A stretch of DNA of 20,475 nucleotides, taken from the IMG/VR virus record IMGVR_UViG_3300032308_000947, positions 1-20,475 of that record; one strand, written 5' to 3'. This DNA is from a virus. Shown here piece by piece: positions 18,040-20,475 of the stretch (its first letter is position 1; each line of letters starts with the position of its first letter). The position numbers were made by a program, and so were the translations under genes. The notes below the pieces were generated by a model. The model was not told the DNA's origin. It saw nothing but the letters and a program-made list of their open reading frames with translations, and made no database searches.

Positions 18040-18798
18040 ATGGCACGTATTGCAGGTGGAGGAGCGGCTCGTCGTAATAAACGGGTTGCTCTTCCTTCTG
18101 CTCAAGAATTATTAGGAGCGTTTTACGGTTTAGGCTCTAAACAAACCGCAGGAATTTCTAAAATAACAGGATCAGGCGCCAGTATGTTTGCTGGTCTACC
18201 AACAGCAAGTTCTGTTGGTGAATTTAGTGAGTTTATATCTTTAACTAAAGCAAATGACACAATGCGTTATTACACTGGCACAAAAAAAGTTGCAAACTTA
18301 GCGGGAGAAGCATTAGCCCCAAATCTTGATAGTGATGTTTATTATGTAGACAAAGATGGAAACTTTGTTGATAGGTCTGTTTATCGCCAGTCTTACGATG
18401 TTGATGAGGACACAGGTGAGTTGATTGTCCCTGGTGAAAGAGGACCTCAATTTGGAGAGTCCGACGCCCCTGCTCCCATAACAGTTGTTCCAACTAGTAC
18501 CTCTGATCCAGCACGGCCACGTACCGTCGCCGCAGGCTATGACAATACCCGTGAGGTTATTACAGTTGTGTTTAGAGATGGAACCTTCTACAATTACTAT
18601 GAATGTTCGGCAGGAGATTGGCAAAAGTTTAAGTCTGTAGTTTCTAAGGGCCAGTACATCTATACGTTTTTAGATTACAAACCTCGTGGCGCTGCGGATG
18701 TTTCTAGTTTATCTGCAAATGCTAGAAAAACTTTCTACAGGTTTACTCGTGCTGCTCAATTAAACTATGGAGGACGTCCGCCTAAGAAAAGGAAATAA
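18040..18798 (+). CDS. KTSC-domain protein, probable virion component
   Basis: A 252-residue protein with ggag upstream of the ATG. The N-terminus is basic and Gly/Ala-rich (MARIAGGGAARRNKRVALPS); the middle (residues 60-130) has beta strands and acidic DEDTGELIVPGE. Residues 161-217 match a KTSC domain: RTVAAGYDNTREVITVVFRD, then GTFYNYYECSAGDWQKFKSV and SKGQYIYTFLDY. In this fold the Y-D/N...V-x-F-x-x-G-x-x-Y-x-Y pattern is diagnostic. KTSC domains occur in lysyl-tRNA synthetase C-termini and many phage proteins, probably as binding modules. The basic tail is PPKKRK. It overlaps the next start by one base. Confidence 0.75.
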   Translation: MARIAGGGAARRNKRVALPSAQELLGAFYGLGSKQTAGISKITGSGASMFAGLPTASSVGEFSEFISLTKANDTMRYYTGTKKVANLAGEALAPNLDSDVYYVDKDGNFVDRSVYRQSYDVDEDTGELIVPGERGPQFGESDAPAPITVVPTSTSDPARPRTVAAGYDNTREVITVVFRDGTFYNYYECSAGDWQKFKSVVSKGQYIYTFLDYKPRGAADVSSLSANARKTFYRFTRAAQLNYGGRPPKKRK

Positions 18799-19196
18799 TG
18801 CCCAAGGTACATAAAATTGGATCAAAACATTTCGTACAATTAACAAATTTTCCTTTTAAATGGGGTTTTAAGTTCTTTGTTCGTGGTTGGACTCAAGAGA
18901 TTGAGTACCCATTTCGCACATCCACTCCCTTTATAGTACGCTTGCCACGATATAAAGCGTTAGTGTTTGGAAAGTGGACTGGTACAAAAGATGAAGAAGA
19001 AGCATTAACCATGGCCCTAGGAAAGCGGGAAGTAACCTACGATGATTTTACGGAAGAAGCAGGATGGACACCAGCCCCAGACTCGGATCGAGAAGCGGGT
19101 GGCAATAATCCCTACTCCAGATTTGATTTCATGGATGGAGCAGTCGATGTATACGATTGGAAAACACATTACAATCTGGCAAAGACAACAGAGTGA
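18798..19196 (+). CDS. Conserved hypothetical protein, probable virion protein
   Basis: A 132-residue protein starting inside the previous stop (TAATG). It is aromatic- and beta-rich: KHFVQLTNFPFKWGFKFFVR, then TPFIVRLPRYKALVFGKW, with an acidic C-terminal half (EEEALTMALGKREVTYDDF) and an aromatic end. No Cys pairs, signal or membrane segments. It is unrecognised; position between the KTSC protein and terminase suggests a head or head-tail component. Confidence 0.6.
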   Translation: MPKVHKIGSKHFVQLTNFPFKWGFKFFVRGWTQEIEYPFRTSTPFIVRLPRYKALVFGKWTGTKDEEEALTMALGKREVTYDDFTEEAGWTPAPDSDREAGGNNPYSRFDFMDGAVDVYDWKTHYNLAKTTE

Positions 19197-19284
19197 AGCA
19201 GATCTTGACGAAATATTAATGGGAGCAGAAGCCTTCCATGCAATTGCTAAAGAGTTAAAGCGTAGATCTAAGTCTGTGCTATGA
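19147..19284 (+). CDS. Small helical protein upstream of terminase
   Basis: A 45-residue ORF, MYTIGKHITIWQRQQSEADL onwards, ending AIAKELKRRSKSVL. The start at 19147 is chosen because ggag (19137-19140) lies 6 nt upstream; it lies inside the previous gene, overlapping 50 nt in another frame. Longer or shorter starts in the same frame exist (19042, 19219). The C-terminal half is a basic amphipathic helix. A small DNA-binding or terminase-associated role is possible but unproven. Confidence 0.5.
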   Translation: MYTIGKHITIWQRQQSEADLDEILMGAEAFHAIAKELKRRSKSVL

Positions 19285-19317
19285 TTAATTGTCTTACTCT
19301 CTTACAGGTCAGGCGTT

Positions 19318-19349
19318 AACCCATCCTTGGTGATGGGTTTCGCTGTTTA
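19318..19349 (+). terminator. Hairpin terminator before the terminase gene
   Basis: aacccatc (19318-19325) pairs perfectly with gatgggtt (19332-19339) over a 6-nt loop, cttggt, followed by tcgctgttt. It sits in the only gap between the structural-type genes and terminase. The T tract is interrupted, so read-through is likely. Confidence 0.6.
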
Positions 19350-19360
19350 ATAAGGACATA

Positions 19361-20475
19361 ATGGAATCTAAATACGACAAAGATAAATTTGAAGAGATCA
19401 GTCCTGAGTTTTATCAGGCTGAAGAAAAACCTGTAGAAGATCCTGTAGAAGATTTACTTGATGAGTTATCGCAAAAATTTGTAGATACATTAATAGATAA
19501 GATGATGGACTTTTTAAAGGTTCTTGTCGGGCATGATTTACATGCTTATCAGAAACCTCTAGCCCGTCGTATTATGGAATCAGTAATTATCAACGACGGT
19601 GAAGAAGTAACTGCTCTTGCTTCACGTCAGTCTGGTAAGTCTGAAACCGTTGCTGACACTGTAGCCACACTGATGATTCTCTTACCTCGTCTTGCTAAGT
19701 TATATCCTGATTTACTAGGTAAGTTTAAAGATGGAGTTTGGGTTGGGTTATTTGCACCAACTGAATCTCAGGCCGAAACATTGTTTGGTCGTGCTGTAAC
19801 TCGGTTAACCTCTGAAAGAGCCGTAGATATTATGGGCGATGTTGAGATTGATGATTCTGCAATTCGTGTTGGCGGTGTAACCAGACAACTAAAATTAAAG
19901 AAATCAGGTTCAACAATAACCATGATGACTGCAAACCCACGAGCAAAAATTGAGTCTAAGTCTTTTCATTTGATTGTCGTAGATGAGTGTCAAGAAGCAG
20001 ATGACTTTGTAGTTTCTAAGTCCATCTCTCCCATGCTTGCATATTATGCGGGAACGATGGTTAAGACAGGAACTCCTACTACAAGTAAAAATAACTTTTA
20101 TAGATCTATTCAATTAAATCGCAGACGTCAAACTACCAAAGGTAACAGACAAAATCATTTTCAATGGGATTGGAAAGATGTAGCAAAATTTAATCCAAAC
20201 TATGAAAAGTTTATTCGTAAAGAGATGTTGCGTATTGGAGAAGAGTCTGATGAGTTTCAAATGTCTTACAACTGTAAGTGGCTCTTAGAAAGAGGAATGT
20301 TTATTACCTCTTCAATTATGGATGACTTAGGCGATACATCTCAAGAACTTGTTAAGGTATGGCACAAGACCCCAGTTGTTGTTGGTATTGATCCTGCTCG
20401 TAAAACTGACAGTACAGTTGTTACTGTTGTTTGGGTCGATTGGGATCGTCCTGATGAGTTTGGTTATTTTGATCA
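19361..20475 (+). CDS. Terminase large subunit (TerL), partial at the right edge
   Basis: 371 residues are visible from ATG 19361 (ribosome-binding site taagga), and the frame is still open at the window end. The ATPase domain has Walker A SRQSGKS (residues 88-94), FAPTESQAET (motif I-type coupling region, about 131-140) and Walker B FHLIVVDE with Asp208-Glu209, then TGTPT (coupling motif III, 246-250). The nuclease domain begins with VVVGIDPARKTDST, Asp344 being the first metal ligand. It belongs to the T4 gp17-like fold and packages phage DNA into proheads. The full protein should be about 500-600 residues. Confidence 0.95.
   Translation, partial: MESKYDKDKFEEISPEFYQAEEKPVEDPVEDLLDELSQKFVDTLIDKMMDFLKVLVGHDLHAYQKPLARRIMESVIINDGEEVTALASRQSGKSETVADTVATLMILLPRLAKLYPDLLGKFKDGVWVGLFAPTESQAETLFGRAVTRLTSERAVDIMGDVEIDDSAIRVGGVTRQLKLKKSGSTITMMTANPRAKIESKSFHLIVVDECQEADDFVVSKSISPMLAYYAGTMVKTGTPTTSKNNFYRSIQLNRRRQTTKGNRQNHFQWDWKDVAKFNPNYEKFIRKEMLRIGEESDEFQMSYNCKWLLERGMFITSSIMDDLGDTSQELVKVWHKTPVVVGIDPARKTDSTVVTVVWVDWDRPDEFGYFD

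Noticed and set aside
1-20475. CRISPR array, insertion sequence or transposase
   Set aside because: No regularly spaced repeats and no transposase motifs or terminal inverted repeats were seen. The few repeats present (cagtagcc core) are short and precede genes.

Overview
The window looks like part of a tailed-phage genome infecting a low-GC actinobacterium, perhaps a freshwater planktonic one. Phage: a large terminase subunit (right edge, cut off), an endolysin, small two-helix membrane proteins, structural-type Ala/Thr-rich genes, a tRNA, and dense overlapping small genes. Actinobacterial host: a DUF7455-like Cys/His protein, a DUF3263-like protein, a DUF2746-like membrane protein, and several -10 boxes 6-7 nt before an ATG, as expected for leaderless mRNAs. 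The exact host is inferred.

Layout. (1) 1-2000: tRNA-Gly(GCC), very small zinc-binding and membrane proteins, an HNH nuclease and the first copy of a 225-246 aa paralogue pair. A short repeat (core cagtagcc) precedes three transcription units. (2) 2022-6993: a continuous, translationally coupled run of 14 small genes: a GNAT-like protein, two Arr-type ADP-ribosyltransferase-like proteins, a staphylococcal-nuclease-like enzyme, four unknown small proteins, three tandem ADP-ribosyltransferase-like proteins with R...[ST]...ExE residues, two Cys-His-Asp papain-like proteins and a ParB/Srx-fold protein between them. Six of these 14 proteins begin with the same short peptide (NLS/NLN, usually followed by xxQF), although they belong to unrelated folds. 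(3) 6947-8237, minus strand: a PD-(D/E)XK-like protein and the second paralogue. (4) 8309-9672: endolysin, terminator, proteasome/HslV-like Ntn-hydrolase. (5) 9881-12067: a secreted Ala/Thr-rich protein, a helical protein, a lipoprotein, a two-helix membrane protein, and two minus-strand zinc-ribbon genes. (6) 12124-19284: virion/lysis-type module with a 761 aa exported protein, small membrane proteins, zinc-ribbon proteins, a PASTA-containing protein with an apparent domain insertion and a KTSC-domain protein. (7) 19361-end: terminase large subunit.

The most notable part is the 5-kb cassette. Its genes look like a set of host-modifying effectors (several ADP-ribosyltransferase-like, protease/amidase-like, nuclease and acetyltransferase-like proteins). 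The shared N-terminal peptide suggests a common sorting role, for example loading into the capsid for ejection with the DNA. That role is inference; the shared peptide, gene order and motifs are read directly from the sequence.
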